The notes under the pieces are model-generated. The model made no database searches. It saw only the letters and a list, made by a program, of their open reading frames with translations, and was not told the origin of the DNA. Below, one piece after another: positions 36,566 to 45,194 of a stretch of DNA of 64,000 nt. The stretch is from a bacterium (GTDB lineage: Bacteria > UBA10199 > JAIBAG01): the NCBI GenBank assembly GCA_019695305.1, contig JAIBAG010000008.1, positions 1 through 64,000 of the forward strand. Reading direction: 5' to 3'. Position numbers and translations under genes: made by a program. Position 1 is the stretch's first letter, and every line of letters begins with the position of its first letter.

Positions 36566-37995
36566 ATTTACAATATTATGCCTTTTTGGGTAATGACGCC
36601 AATGCCTCTGTTTTGGGCGGAATGAATTATTGGTATACCGGTAATGTTATCAAACAAGAATTTATTTTAAAACCAGGCGACAAAATGACGCTAGAAAGTG
36701 ATGGGCGTGGTGGACAGGATAATGCCGAAACCGATCATCATCGTGTTATTGTAGATAGATCTGTTACAGCCGAAGATGCGTCGCGTGGTATTCATCAATC
36801 GGTTCACAACGTACAACACAATCATGACGGGCATAAAGATAATGAGAGCGGGATTGTGGTTTTTGTATCAAGTCCCAAAAAAGCACCACCCCCCCCACCG
36901 CCTTTTACGGGAGGAGGTAGAACTATTACACCGCGCGATGGTACATCCGCTCTGGGTATGGATGGTGTGCCGCCAGCCCCCGCTGTTTTTAAACCGGCCG
37001 ATCCTAAGCCTTCTGTGCCACCTCCGCTTCCTGCTCATTTACAAGGTGGGCGGTCTATTGCGCCCACCGATGGAAGAGTGGTTAGGGCTTCCGCCGGTCC
37101 TACAGTTTTAAATACCATGGTGTCTGTTTTTCTGGATCATCTTCTTCCGTCTGATGGCGTGATAACAACACCTCTTTCGATAGACGGAACAGAATTAGGA
37201 AGTGCTTATCGCCAAGAAATACCGGTGGATATCACGCATGAAGAAACCATTGAGGTGCTGGAACGTATTAGCGCTTATAAACAAGCCCATGGTTGGAAGG
37301 CAATGGGAACAAGTCATTTTATTAGAAATGGGGACGAATTAAATAAAGGACAATGGGTGGAAGGAAAAAATCTTGTCCCTACGGTAGCTATTGGCCGAGT
37401 GTGGATGGCGGTTGATCTTCGGTATGCCACCCAATTTATGGCTGCTTTAGATGAGTTATATCAGAAAGCACATGCAGAAGGAGTTCATCTTTTTTATAAG
37501 GTGCCCTGGAACCCGCGTGAATATTTTCGTTCGGATGCCACTCTTTTGGCTTTTGATACACAAGATGAAGACTGGGTGCATGCACAACTTGTAGAACTTT
37601 CTCAGCAGCATCCGGAATTTTTTAGAGAGGCGCCCACACCCGTGATGACATCCCGCATTTTGGATAACCAAGGTCAGGCCATGCGGGGTTTTTCGTTTGC
37701 CATTGATCCTTTTGGTTTTGATTCGTACGGAGGATATTTGACGGGTGTCATGGAGATAGCCATTGATGAAGTCAATAAGGTCATAAGAGCAAAAGGATCG
37801 GTAACACGCGATGAGGCTATTCAAATTATAGGGACGTACATGGAAAGCCATGGTTACGATTTTGCTTACCCCGGTTTTGTACAATACACCCCTTTACTGG
37901 GGAGCCGTGCTGTAGAACCGGCAAAAGCTTTTCCACACTTTTTTCAATACACACGGCCCGAACCTCAAAATTGGTATCCTGTTATCACTCCCTAA
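36562..37995 (+). CDS. PP2C C-terminal part, proline-rich linker and HopA1-like domain (continuation of the giant protein)
   Basis: The first ~105 residues complete the PP2C phosphatase begun in the previous frame: DANASVLGG, LKPGDKMTLESDGRGG (the GD...SDG motif) and DNESGIVVFVSSP (the DN.T.vvv motif). A proline-rich linker (residues about 107-165, with PPPPPPFTGGG) and the fourth HopA1-like domain (about 185-465: GRVWMAVDLRYATQF, FYKVPWNPREYFRSDATLLAF, PVMTSRI, FDSYGG) follow. The ATG overlaps the giant stop codon (ATGA) and has no good ribosome site. Upstream codons in this frame (IDNDADE) read naturally into it, so a frameshift between 36520 and 36562 is likely. It is either a coupled second subunit or, more likely, the same gene broken by one base. 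Confidence 0.8.
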   Translation: MNLQYYAFLGNDANASVLGGMNYWYTGNVIKQEFILKPGDKMTLESDGRGGQDNAETDHHRVIVDRSVTAEDASRGIHQSVHNVQHNHDGHKDNESGIVVFVSSPKKAPPPPPPFTGGGRTITPRDGTSALGMDGVPPAPAVFKPADPKPSVPPPLPAHLQGGRSIAPTDGRVVRASAGPTVLNTMVSVFLDHLLPSDGVITTPLSIDGTELGSAYRQEIPVDITHEETIEVLERISAYKQAHGWKAMGTSHFIRNGDELNKGQWVEGKNLVPTVAIGRVWMAVDLRYATQFMAALDELYQKAHAEGVHLFYKVPWNPREYFRSDATLLAFDTQDEDWVHAQLVELSQQHPEFFREAPTPVMTSRILDNQGQAMRGFSFAIDPFGFDSYGGYLTGVMEIAIDEVNKVIRAKGSVTRDEAIQIIGTYMESHGYDFAYPGFVQYTPLLGSRAVEPAKAFPHFFQYTRPEPQNWYPVITP

Positions 37996-38000
37996 AAATT

Positions 38001-38597
38001 TTATTTTTTAACGCCTCTTTTCCTCATTTTAGGCGCGGGTTTTTTGATTTCTTCTAATGTGTCTAAATATCCTTCTTGTTTTGCGAATTCGGTAAGATAT
38101 TTTTTATCGATGTGTTTTTTATTTTTTGTCCATAAAAGACGTGCCTGGTCTAAGTGATGGGAACTTTTCCATTCGACACCAGCAATAATTCTATCCATGA
38201 TGATATCTTCAACTTTAATTACCTGAACTGCGTATTCTCCCATTTTAATTAAGTTTACCTCGCTAATATGTCTAAAACCCACTTCAATAGGGGATGGAGG
38301 GAATTCTACTACAAAAGGAAAGTCGGGATGTTCAAAATGACGGTAACTGGAGGTACGTTTGAATCCCAGGCTGTTCATGACAAGATCAACAGTTTTAGAA
38401 TCGTCTCCATATAAAATAGCATCGACGTCGTGAGTTGTGTACTGTGCATCGGTATAAAATTGCACAGCGGCACCCCCTACTACGGTAAGAGGTATTTTAT
38501 ATTTTTTAAATTCATCGGCCAAAATGGCAGCCAAGGCAATTTGTTGTTTGGCGGTTTCTAAAGAAGATATTTGTTTTAATTCCTCGGTACGACTCAT
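38001..38597 (-). CDS. Nucleotidyltransferase (DUF6036-like), toxin candidate of a TA-like pair
   Basis: LTVVGGAAVQFY followed by YTTHDVDAILYGD is the G-G...D-x-D core of minimal nucleotidyltransferases such as the AbiEii/DUF6036 group. VKVEDIIMDRI and SSHHLDQARLL in the second half also fit. The end is basic. It is the second gene of a pair, its ATG overlapping the stop of the winged-helix gene by four bases. The arrangement of regulator first and nucleotidyltransferase second matches toxin-antitoxin or abortive-infection modules. Toxicity is inferred from family and layout, not shown. Confidence 0.75.
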   Translation of the reverse strand: MSRTEELKQISSLETAKQQIALAAILADEFKKYKIPLTVVGGAAVQFYTDAQYTTHDVDAILYGDDSKTVDLVMNSLGFKRTSSYRHFEHPDFPFVVEFPPSPIEVGFRHISEVNLIKMGEYAVQVIKVEDIIMDRIIAGVEWKSSHHLDQARLLWTKNKKHIDKKYLTEFAKQEGYLDTLEEIKKPAPKMRKRGVKK

Positions 38598-39040
38598 AAC
38601 AAACCTTTTCTTTTCATCATTTTTTCTTCGGTATAAGCGCGTGGCGTATTTTTTTTCATTTTTAAATTTTTATCTAAAGTAGCCGGTATTTTTATAGTTC
38701 TGTATTCTTTGGATAGTTCATCCCAGTCGATTACTTTGCTAATGGTTGGTGGTTGTAATGCTTTTATCTGATTTCGTTTTTCAATTAATTCTGCAATTTG
38801 TTCCCAATAAACAAATTTCTTATTCACCCGATACACACGCTGATTTCCGGATTTTGATGAAAACAAAAAACCCCAGTTTTCCATGTTAATCAGTTCGCGG
38901 TAGGTAAGTTGCGGGGCAAGGTTAAGCCTACGCGCTAGCTCGTTTACATGAACTTTTTCGTCGGGGTTTAAAACAAAATATTCCAAAACCTTTAGCCGCG
39001 TTTTAGAAGGAATTAAAAAGGTAAGGTCCATGGCGTACAT
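38594..39040 (-). CDS. Winged-helix transcriptional regulator, antitoxin candidate
   Basis: Residues 8-75 form a winged helix-turn-helix (RLKVLEYFVLNPDEKVHVNELARRLNLAPQLTYRELINMENWGFL followed by the wing GNQRVYRVN; longer than needed for a family call). The C-terminal half is charged and likely binds the partner. It precedes and overlaps the nucleotidyltransferase gene. Directly upstream lie tandem palindromes that would suit autoregulation. Confidence 0.75.
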   Translation of the reverse strand: MYAMDLTFLIPSKTRLKVLEYFVLNPDEKVHVNELARRLNLAPQLTYRELINMENWGFLFSSKSGNQRVYRVNKKFVYWEQIAELIEKRNQIKALQPPTISKVIDWDELSKEYRTIKIPATLDKNLKMKKNTPRAYTEEKMMKRKGLL

Positions 39041-39089
39041 ATTATCATATTTTATATGATAATCATCATAAAAATTATGATAATCATAA
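39041..39089. promoter_or_regulatory. Tandem palindromic operator of the nucleotidyltransferase pair
   Basis: The 11-base palindrome ATGATAATCAT occurs at 39056-39066 and again at 39077-39087, exactly 21 bases apart (two helical turns). The first is part of a perfect hairpin ATTATCATA-TTTTA-TATGATAAT (39041-39063), and the second extends to TTATGAT-A-ATCATAA (39075-39089). They begin at the base before the regulator start codon, so binding would block its expression. Confidence 0.65.
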
Positions 39090-39165
39090 GGTCTTTACAC
39101 GCCGCGTCAAATTTGTTACTGCCTAAAAAAGAGGCAATGGCTGGGCTACGAACCTGCCGGATATA

Positions 39166-40326
39166 ATGGAATCTACTCATCACATTGGTCTGGAGGCTTT
39201 TTTAAGCTCCTTTCGTGCCGGGGCACTCGTGGCTATCCCTCAAGGTAAAGTTATCTTTACCAATCCTGTTTTCGATCAGCTTTTTTCTCATCGTTTAGAA
39301 GAAGTCTCCTCCGACAATATAGAAAAATTTTTTGCTAGCGAAGATCTTTTGCTTAAAACCTGGAAAAATGTGTTGGACAATCGTGGCACCTACACCTTGT
39401 GGGATATCAATATTAACGTAGGTAGCAAGATCGATGAAATTCTCGGGGGCTTGCCCCCGAGTTTCATGCCGAAAAAAACAATCTCAAATTTCGGCCCTGA
39501 GGAGCCGAGTTTTTTTCGGTATAAAAAAATGGATATCGACATGGTGCCGCTTCTTGATCCTAATAGTTCAATTGAAGCAGTCTGTTTTCTTTTTTACGAC
39601 CGTACTTCTATCCAGCCCTTTGAAGAACATAAAAAACGCCTCGATCGTATTGAATACTTAAAAGTAATTGCTTCGGGGCTGGCTCATGAAATTAAAAATC
39701 CGCTTTCAGGCATTAAAGGTGCGGTTCAGCTTTTAGCCCGCGAAGTAAAAGGGAATGAGGAGTTGCAAGAATATACACGCATTATTTTAGATGAAGTAAC
39801 GCGTGTGGACCGGCTGATGGTGGATTTACTCCATTTTACCAAACCCAAAAAATATAAGAAGAAGAGTGTTAATATTAATCGTATTTTGCACGATTTGGCA
39901 CTTATTCAAAAAACTCATTTACCCAAAAGTGTAACACTGCTTGAAGAATTTGATCCAAGTTTGCCCGAAATTAACGCCGACCCCGAAGCGTTGTCACAAG
40001 TATTTCTTAATCTGGTTAAAAATGCGGTGGAATCGTTAAACGGCCATGGTCGCGTGGTGCTTCGCTCGCGTTTTGTAACCAATTACCTGCTTAAAAAAGG
40101 GAATAAAAAACGCCAGGTGCTCAGTGTAGATGTAGAAGATACAGGATGTGGTATTGATAGCGAGGCGTTAAAACAAATTTTTGTACCGTTTTACACCAGT
40201 AAAGATTTTGGAACCGGCCTTGGATTACCCGTGTGCCATCAAATTATTGAAGAGCATGAGGGCGATATTCAGGTTCACTCTACGAAGGGGAAAGGAAGCC
40301 GTTTTACGGTTTATTTACCACTATAA
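39166..40326 (+). CDS. NtrB-like sensor histidine kinase
   Basis: Residues about 8-150 are a PAS-type sensor (GALVAIPQGKVIFTNPVFDQLF). The HisKA helix follows with the phosphorylated His174 in ASGLAHEIKNPLSG, then the ATPase domain with NLVKNAVESL (N box), VEDTGCGID (G1), FYTSKDFGTGLGL (F/G2) and a terminal FTVYLPL. There are no transmembrane helices, so it is cytoplasmic like NtrB. No ribosome site precedes the ATG; TATAAT overlaps it, so start or leader is unusual. The response regulator gene follows after 16 bases. A palindromic element is inserted at residues about 90-118. Confidence 0.9.
   Translation: MESTHHIGLEAFLSSFRAGALVAIPQGKVIFTNPVFDQLFSHRLEEVSSDNIEKFFASEDLLLKTWKNVLDNRGTYTLWDININVGSKIDEILGGLPPSFMPKKTISNFGPEEPSFFRYKKMDIDMVPLLDPNSSIEAVCFLFYDRTSIQPFEEHKKRLDRIEYLKVIASGLAHEIKNPLSGIKGAVQLLAREVKGNEELQEYTRIILDEVTRVDRLMVDLLHFTKPKKYKKKSVNINRILHDLALIQKTHLPKSVTLLEEFDPSLPEINADPEALSQVFLNLVKNAVESLNGHGRVVLRSRFVTNYLLKKGNKKRQVLSVDVEDTGCGIDSEALKQIFVPFYTSKDFGTGLGLPVCHQIIEEHEGDIQVHSTKGKGSRFTVYLPL
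39434..39519. repeat. Palindromic element inside the histidine kinase coding sequence
   Basis: Two adjacent inverted repeats. The first is ATGAAA-tt-CTCGGGGGC / GCCCCCGAGTTTCAT (39434-39467, perfect 15-base arms with a two-base bulge). The second is CCGAAAAAAAC / GTTTTTTTCGG (39469-39519, perfect 11-base arms) enclosing a smaller TCGGC/GCCGA hairpin. The frame stays open through it, encoding a Gly/Pro/Phe-rich insert between the PAS and HisKA domains. Confidence 0.7.
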
Positions 40327-40342
40327 TAAAGAAAGTGAATTT

Positions 40343-41803
40343 ATGGCTACATTACTTATTGCCGACGACGAAGCTAGTATCCGGACGATTTTAACCAAAG
40401 CTTTGGAAAAAGACGGGCACGAAATTTTACGCGCTAAAACAGGGCAGGAGGCTTTGGTATATTTGCAAAGTCGCCCAATTGATTTAGCGTTAGTTGATAT
40501 TCGTATGCCCGAAATTACAGGGCTCGATTTATTAAAACAAACCGACAAGTTTTTGGGCAAACCCTACATCATTATTATCACCGCGCAAGACACCATGGAA
40601 AACGCCATTGAGGCTATGAAACGCGGTGCCTACGATTACATCACCAAGCCTTTTGATATTGATGAACTCTCCATTTTAGTAAATAGAGCTCTTGAAACAC
40701 GCAATCTTAAAACCGAGGTTACACGTCTTAAAGCACAGGAGATAAAAGAATCCAAAACGTCGCCCACCATTGTGGGTAAAACACGCGAGATTCAGGAAAT
40801 TTATAAAACCATCGGAAAAGTGGCTAATCAAGACGTGGCTGTTCTTATCGAAGGTGAATCGGGAACAGGTAAAGAGCTCATTGCCCGTGCTATTCACTAT
40901 CAAGGCAGCCGCGTAGCCATGCCCTTTGTTGCTGTTAACTGCGCTGCTATCCCGGCCAATCTTTTAGAAAGTGAATTGTTTGGCGCAAAAAAAGGCGCGT
41001 TTACCGGTGCCAACGAAGACAAACAGGGGTACTTTTTACAGGCTAATAAAGGCACTCTCTTTTTAGATGAAATTGGTGACATGCCCATGGATTTGCAAGC
41101 TAAGCTCCTCCGTGTGCTTCAGCAAAAAGAAGTGCAGCGTTTGGGCGATTCTAAAGTCATTCCCATCGATGTGCGCATCATTTCGGCCACAAATGCAAAC
41201 CTTACCAAAAAAGTAAAAGACGGAAAATTTAGGGAGGATTTGTATTTTCGTTTAAATGTGGTTCCCATTTTTGTGCCGCCTTTGCGTGAGCGTAAAAAAG
41301 ATATTCCCTATTTGTCGCAATATTTTTTGGATAAAGCCTGTCAGGAATTTGGTTTGCCCGAAAAAGAATTTGCTGAAGACGCCTTGGATTATTTAACCGA
41401 TAATCCCTGGCCTGGAAATATCCGCGAACTTGAAAACCTCATCAAGCGCGTATCGGTTTTAACCCAGCGGCCTATTATTGAAGCCGCCGATTTTAAAAAA
41501 CTCTCAAAAGGTCTCGATTTGGGTACCATGCCAGGCAATTACGATGCCGAGCAGCTGGAGGCGTTTATCGAATCGCATATTCAGCTTTATCTTAAAAAGG
41601 TAAATGTAGCGCGCGAAAGGGATGTGTATAACAAATTTGTAGGCATGATGGAGAGGCCTCTTATTAGGCAAATGCTTATTAAGAAAGACGGCAACCAAAT
41701 TAAGGCTGCCGAAATTTTGGGAATTAATCGCAACACACTTCGTAAAAAAATACGCGAATTAAAAATTGATTTGAGAGATTTGCTCAAGGAAAATGAGGAG
41801 TAA
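40343..41803 (+). CDS. NtrC-like sigma-54-dependent response regulator
   Basis: The receiver domain (residues 1-120) has the acidic pair ADDE and the phosphorylated Asp52 in ALVDIRMPEITG. The AAA+ domain has GESGTGKELIARAIH (Walker A), the sigma-54 contact motif GAFTGA, LFLDEIGDMP (Walker B) and FREDLYFRLNV. The C-terminal Fis-type helix-turn-helix ends the protein (KAAEILGINRNTLRKKIRELK). The start MATLLIADDE at 40343 follows the kinase stop by 16 bases; the longer frame inside the kinase gene is discarded. Together the pair would switch on sigma-54 promoters; the signal is unknown. Confidence 0.95.
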   Translation: MATLLIADDEASIRTILTKALEKDGHEILRAKTGQEALVYLQSRPIDLALVDIRMPEITGLDLLKQTDKFLGKPYIIIITAQDTMENAIEAMKRGAYDYITKPFDIDELSILVNRALETRNLKTEVTRLKAQEIKESKTSPTIVGKTREIQEIYKTIGKVANQDVAVLIEGESGTGKELIARAIHYQGSRVAMPFVAVNCAAIPANLLESELFGAKKGAFTGANEDKQGYFLQANKGTLFLDEIGDMPMDLQAKLLRVLQQKEVQRLGDSKVIPIDVRIISATNANLTKKVKDGKFREDLYFRLNVVPIFVPPLRERKKDIPYLSQYFLDKACQEFGLPEKEFAEDALDYLTDNPWPGNIRELENLIKRVSVLTQRPIIEAADFKKLSKGLDLGTMPGNYDAEQLEAFIESHIQLYLKKVNVARERDVYNKFVGMMERPLIRQMLIKKDGNQIKAAEILGINRNTLRKKIRELKIDLRDLLKENEE

Positions 41804-41817
41804 TTTCTTATGGAGTC

Positions 41818-41899
41818 ACCCCGGCGGACACCGCAAGGGTGCAACTTCGTGGGCCGGGGTCTAGGTTAAGAGGGACTGGATACCGGCCTCCGCCGGTAT
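41818..41899. repeat. Dispersed repeat with two inverted repeats upstream of thiE
   Basis: ACCCCGGC at 41818 pairs with GCCGGGGT at 41853, and ATACCGGC-CTCC-GCCGGTAT (41880-41899) is a perfect hairpin. The GGATACCGG...CCGGTATGACAG pattern resembles a dispersed intergenic repeat seen in many bacterial genomes. It fills the gap between the response regulator and thiE. Confidence 0.7.
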
Positions 41900-41912
41900 G
41901 ACAGAGAGCTGC

Positions 41913-42488
41913 ATGCAACAAATTAAGGGAATCTACGCCATCATCGACATTGGAAACACCGGGGGACACTGCCCCGTTTTGTTGGCAGAGAGCTATCTCA
42001 AACGCGGCATCAAAATTATCCAGCTGCGCTGTAAAAAAGAACCGCATGCGGTCTATTTAAAACACGCCCGTCAAATAAAGGCGCTCAAGCAAAAATATTT
42101 TTTCACGTTTATCATCAACGATAATCCTTTTTTAGCAAAACAAATAAACGCCGATGGATGTCATGTGGGGCAGGGCGATCATAGCGTAGCTTTTGTAAGG
42201 CGCCTTTTGGGGCCTCACAAAATTATTGGCAAATCCACGCATTCGCTTGCACAATTTAAAGATGCATTAGCAGAAGACACAAGCTACGTGGCTTTGGGGG
42301 CTATTTTTTCGTCGCCTACTAAAAATGATCCCTCGCATCCGGTGTTGGGGCTTGATGTCTTAAAAGAGGCGGTATCAATGTCAGAAAAACCGGTAGTGGC
42401 TATAGGGGGTATTAATGCCACCAATGCTCCAAAAGTATGGGAAACCGGTGTTTTGGCTATTGCCATGATCACGGCTTTATACCGATAA
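41913..42488 (+). CDS. thiE: Thiamine-phosphate synthase family protein
   Basis: ThiE joins the pyrimidine and thiazole halves of thiamine. The TIM-barrel landmarks are present: GIKIIQLRCK, FIINDNPFLAKQINADGCHVGQGD, IGKSTHS, YVALGAIFSSPTK and PVVAIGGI. At 191 residues it is slightly short. The ATG at 41913 (MQQIKGIYAI) is preferred because the earlier ATG at 41898 lies inside the repeat. No other thiamine genes are nearby, so a related barrel enzyme of the ThiE/TenI group cannot be excluded. Confidence 0.85.
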   Translation: MQQIKGIYAIIDIGNTGGHCPVLLAESYLKRGIKIIQLRCKKEPHAVYLKHARQIKALKQKYFFTFIINDNPFLAKQINADGCHVGQGDHSVAFVRRLLGPHKIIGKSTHSLAQFKDALAEDTSYVALGAIFSSPTKNDPSHPVLGLDVLKEAVSMSEKPVVAIGGINATNAPKVWETGVLAIAMITALYR

Positions 42489-42530
42489 ATTCATTGCGTA
42501 GGCAGCCCTTATCTTGTATTAGCCAACTCT

Positions 42531-45194
42531 ATGTTTTCTCTCGCTAAAAAAATCTTCGGCACCAAAAATGACCGCGAATTAAAGCGTATTCGTCCTTTAG
42601 TGAATCAAGTGGCTGCTTTTGAGCCCGCACTCCAAAAATTATCGGATGCCGAACTTGCGGCTAAAACCACCGAGTTTAGAAACAAGCTCGCTCAAGGTGC
42701 CACCTTAAACGATATTATGCCCGAAGCCTTTGCCGTTTGCCGTGAAGGTGGACGACGTGTGTTGGGCATGCGGCATTTTGATGTGCAATTAATTGGTGGA
42801 GCTGTACTGCACGAAGGTAAAATTGCCGAAATGCGTACCGGTGAAGGTAAAACGCTGGTGGCTACACTTCCTTGTTATCTTAATGCGCTCTCGGGCAAAG
42901 GTGTTCATGTTGTTACCGTTAACGATTATTTGGCTAAACGCGACAGTGAATGGATGGGGCGCCTCTATAAATTTTTGGGACTGAGCGTGGGAGTAATTGT
43001 TCACGGTTTAAACGATGCCCAACGTCGTGAAGCGTATCATGCCGACATTACTTACGGTACCAACAACGAATTTGGTTTTGATTTCTTGCGCGACAACATG
43101 AAGTTTACGCTCGATACCATGGTACAGCGTGAATTTAACTACGCCATTGTGGACGAAGTGGATTCTATTTTAATCGACGAAGCCCGTACACCCCTTATTA
43201 TTTCCGGCCCTGCTGAAGAATCTACCGATAAATATGTTAAAATTAATGCCATTATTCCTGGGCTAGAACAAAACAAACATTATCAAATCGACGAAAAAAG
43301 CCGCACGGCCGTACTTACCGAAGAAGGAGTGCTGGAAGTAGAAAACCGCCTGCACGTTGATAATTTGTACGATCCTAAAAATATTGAAATTTTGCATCAC
43401 GTCAGCCAGGCCTTACGTGCACATACTTTGTATAAAGGCGATGTGGATTACGTGGTTAAAGACGGCAAAGTTATTATTGTAGACGAATTTACAGGTCGTC
43501 TCATGCCAGGCCGGCGTTGGAGCGATGGGCTGCACCAGGCTATAGAAGCCAAAGAACGGGTACGGATTGAAAACGAAAACCAGACGCTTGCGTCTATTAC
43601 TTTTCAAAATTATTTTCGTATGTACAAAAAGCTTTCGGGTATGACGGGAACGGCCGATACTGAAGCTCCGGAGTTTGCCAAAATTTATAATCTTGAAGTT
43701 GTTGCTATTCCTACAAACCGTTCGAATGTGCGTGAAGATTTAAACGACGTTATTTATAAAAACATGAAGGCCAAGTTTAAGGCCGTGGTAGAAGATATTA
43801 AAACACTCCACGATGAAGGACGTCCCATTTTGGTGGGCACCATTGCTATTGAAAAATCGGAAATTCTGTCCGACATGCTCAAGCGCAGAGGTGTGCCCCA
43901 CAATGTTTTAAATGCCAAACATCACGAAAAAGAAGCCGAAATTGTGGCACAAGCGGGGCGCTATGGTGCAGTTACCGTATCTACCAACATGGCTGGCCGC
44001 GGTACCGATATTGTGCTGGGTGGTAATGCCGAATTTTTAGCCAAGGCCGAGTTGGGACACGATGTTGATATTACAAGCGACCAATACAAAACGGTTTTGG
44101 AAAAATACAAAAAGCAGTGCGAGGCCGAACGTGCCAAGGTGGTGGAAAAGGGCGGGCTTATTATCATTGGTACCGAACGCCACGAATCGCGTCGTATCGA
44201 TAACCAGCTGCGTGGCCGTGCGGGCCGCCAAGGCGATCCGGGCAGTACCCGTTTTTATGTAGCGCTTGATGACGATCTTATGCGCATTTTTGGTTCCGAC
44301 CGTATTGCCAATGTAATGGAAAAACTGGGTATGGAAGAAGATGAAACCATTGAACACTCGTGGATTTCTAAGGCTATTGAAAATGCCCAAAAGAAAGTGG
44401 AAGCGCATCATTTTGACATGCGTAAAACCGTTTTGGAATACGACGACGTGATGAATCAGCAGCGCACTACAGTGTATAAAAAGCGCAAAGATATTTTATT
44501 GGGTGCCGATACACGCGATACGGTTTTAGATATGATTGACATGCTGGCTGATAGTGTATCGCAAGAATTTGGTGCGCGCGGCGGGGACGAATTTAATAAG
44601 GAAGGTTTTGAAGAAAAATTAAAAGATCAGTTTGGTTTTACTATTCCTATTGACGAACATGCGCATACCGATGCCGATAGCATAGGGCAAAAAATTTACG
44701 ATACGGCTCATGCCACTTACGATGCTAAAGAAAAACAATATGGCGACACTGTGATGCGCCAGGTGGAACGTTTTTTCATGCTGCAAACGCTTGATTCACT
44801 CTGGAAAGATCATCTTTTGGCCATGGATCATTTGCGTGAGGGTATTGGACTAAGAGGTTATGGTCAAAAAGACCCGCGTTTGGAGTATAAAAAAGAGGGT
44901 TTTGCTTTATTTGAAGGAATGATGGTTCGTTTTGCCGAAGATGCCGTGCAACGTATTTTTAAAGTTCAAATTGAAAAGCAGGAAGATGTAGAAATTAAAG
45001 AAAAGAAAACAATGCCCATGAAAATGGAAAAAGCCGAAAGTGCCAGCATGGGTTCTGAAGCTGCGGCCACACTGGGCCAGGCTAGTGCAAAAAAGAAAGT
45101 TGAAACAATGGTGCGGGATATGCCAAAAGTAGGACGTAACGATGATTGCCCGTGTGGGAGTGGGAAAAAATATAAAAAGTGTCACGGAGCGTAA
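42531..45194 (+). CDS. secA: Preprotein translocase ATPase SecA
   Basis: This is the motor of the Sec pathway, driving unfolded preproteins through SecYEG. It has the N-terminal [20 protein letters not shown] (Walker A from residue 104), [27 protein letters not shown], the helicase motif [28 protein letters not shown], the helical scaffold [16 protein letters not shown] and the C-terminal zinc/SecB-binding motif [13 protein letters not shown]. Length 887 is normal. Confidence 0.98.
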   Translation: MFSLAKKIFGTKNDRELKRIRPLVNQVAAFEPALQKLSDAELAAKTTEFRNKLAQGATLNDIMPEAFAVCREGGRRVLGMRHFDVQLIGGAVLHEGKIAEMRTGEGKTLVATLPCYLNALSGKGVHVVTVNDYLAKRDSEWMGRLYKFLGLSVGVIVHGLNDAQRREAYHADITYGTNNEFGFDFLRDNMKFTLDTMVQREFNYAIVDEVDSILIDEARTPLIISGPAEESTDKYVKINAIIPGLEQNKHYQIDEKSRTAVLTEEGVLEVENRLHVDNLYDPKNIEILHHVSQALRAHTLYKGDVDYVVKDGKVIIVDEFTGRLMPGRRWSDGLHQAIEAKERVRIENENQTLASITFQNYFRMYKKLSGMTGTADTEAPEFAKIYNLEVVAIPTNRSNVREDLNDVIYKNMKAKFKAVVEDIKTLHDEGRPILVGTIAIEKSEILSDMLKRRGVPHNVLNAKHHEKEAEIVAQAGRYGAVTVSTNMAGRGTDIVLGGNAEFLAKAELGHDVDITSDQYKTVLEKYKKQCEAERAKVVEKGGLIIIGTERHESRRIDNQLRGRAGRQGDPGSTRFYVALDDDLMRIFGSDRIANVMEKLGMEEDETIEHSWISKAIENAQKKVEAHHFDMRKTVLEYDDVMNQQRTTVYKKRKDILLGADTRDTVLDMIDMLADSVSQEFGARGGDEFNKEGFEEKLKDQFGFTIPIDEHAHTDADSIGQKIYDTAHATYDAKEKQYGDTVMRQVERFFMLQTLDSLWKDHLLAMDHLREGIGLRGYGQKDPRLEYKKEGFALFEGMMVRFAEDAVQRIFKVQIEKQEDVEIKEKKTMPMKMEKAESASMGSEAAATLGQASAKKKVETMVRDMPKVGRNDDCPCGSGKKYKKCHGA

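Noticed and set aside
36520-36570. Programmed -1 frameshift signal at the giant gene junction
   Set aside because: No X-XXY-YYZ heptamer or clear downstream stem was found, so I do not claim programmed frameshifting.
37456-37884. 142-codon minus-strand frame
   Set aside because: Antisense to the fourth HopA1-like domain; no domain or start signal.
40181-40342. Extended N-terminus of the response regulator
   Set aside because: It reads through the end of the kinase gene in another frame; the receiver domain begins at 40343.
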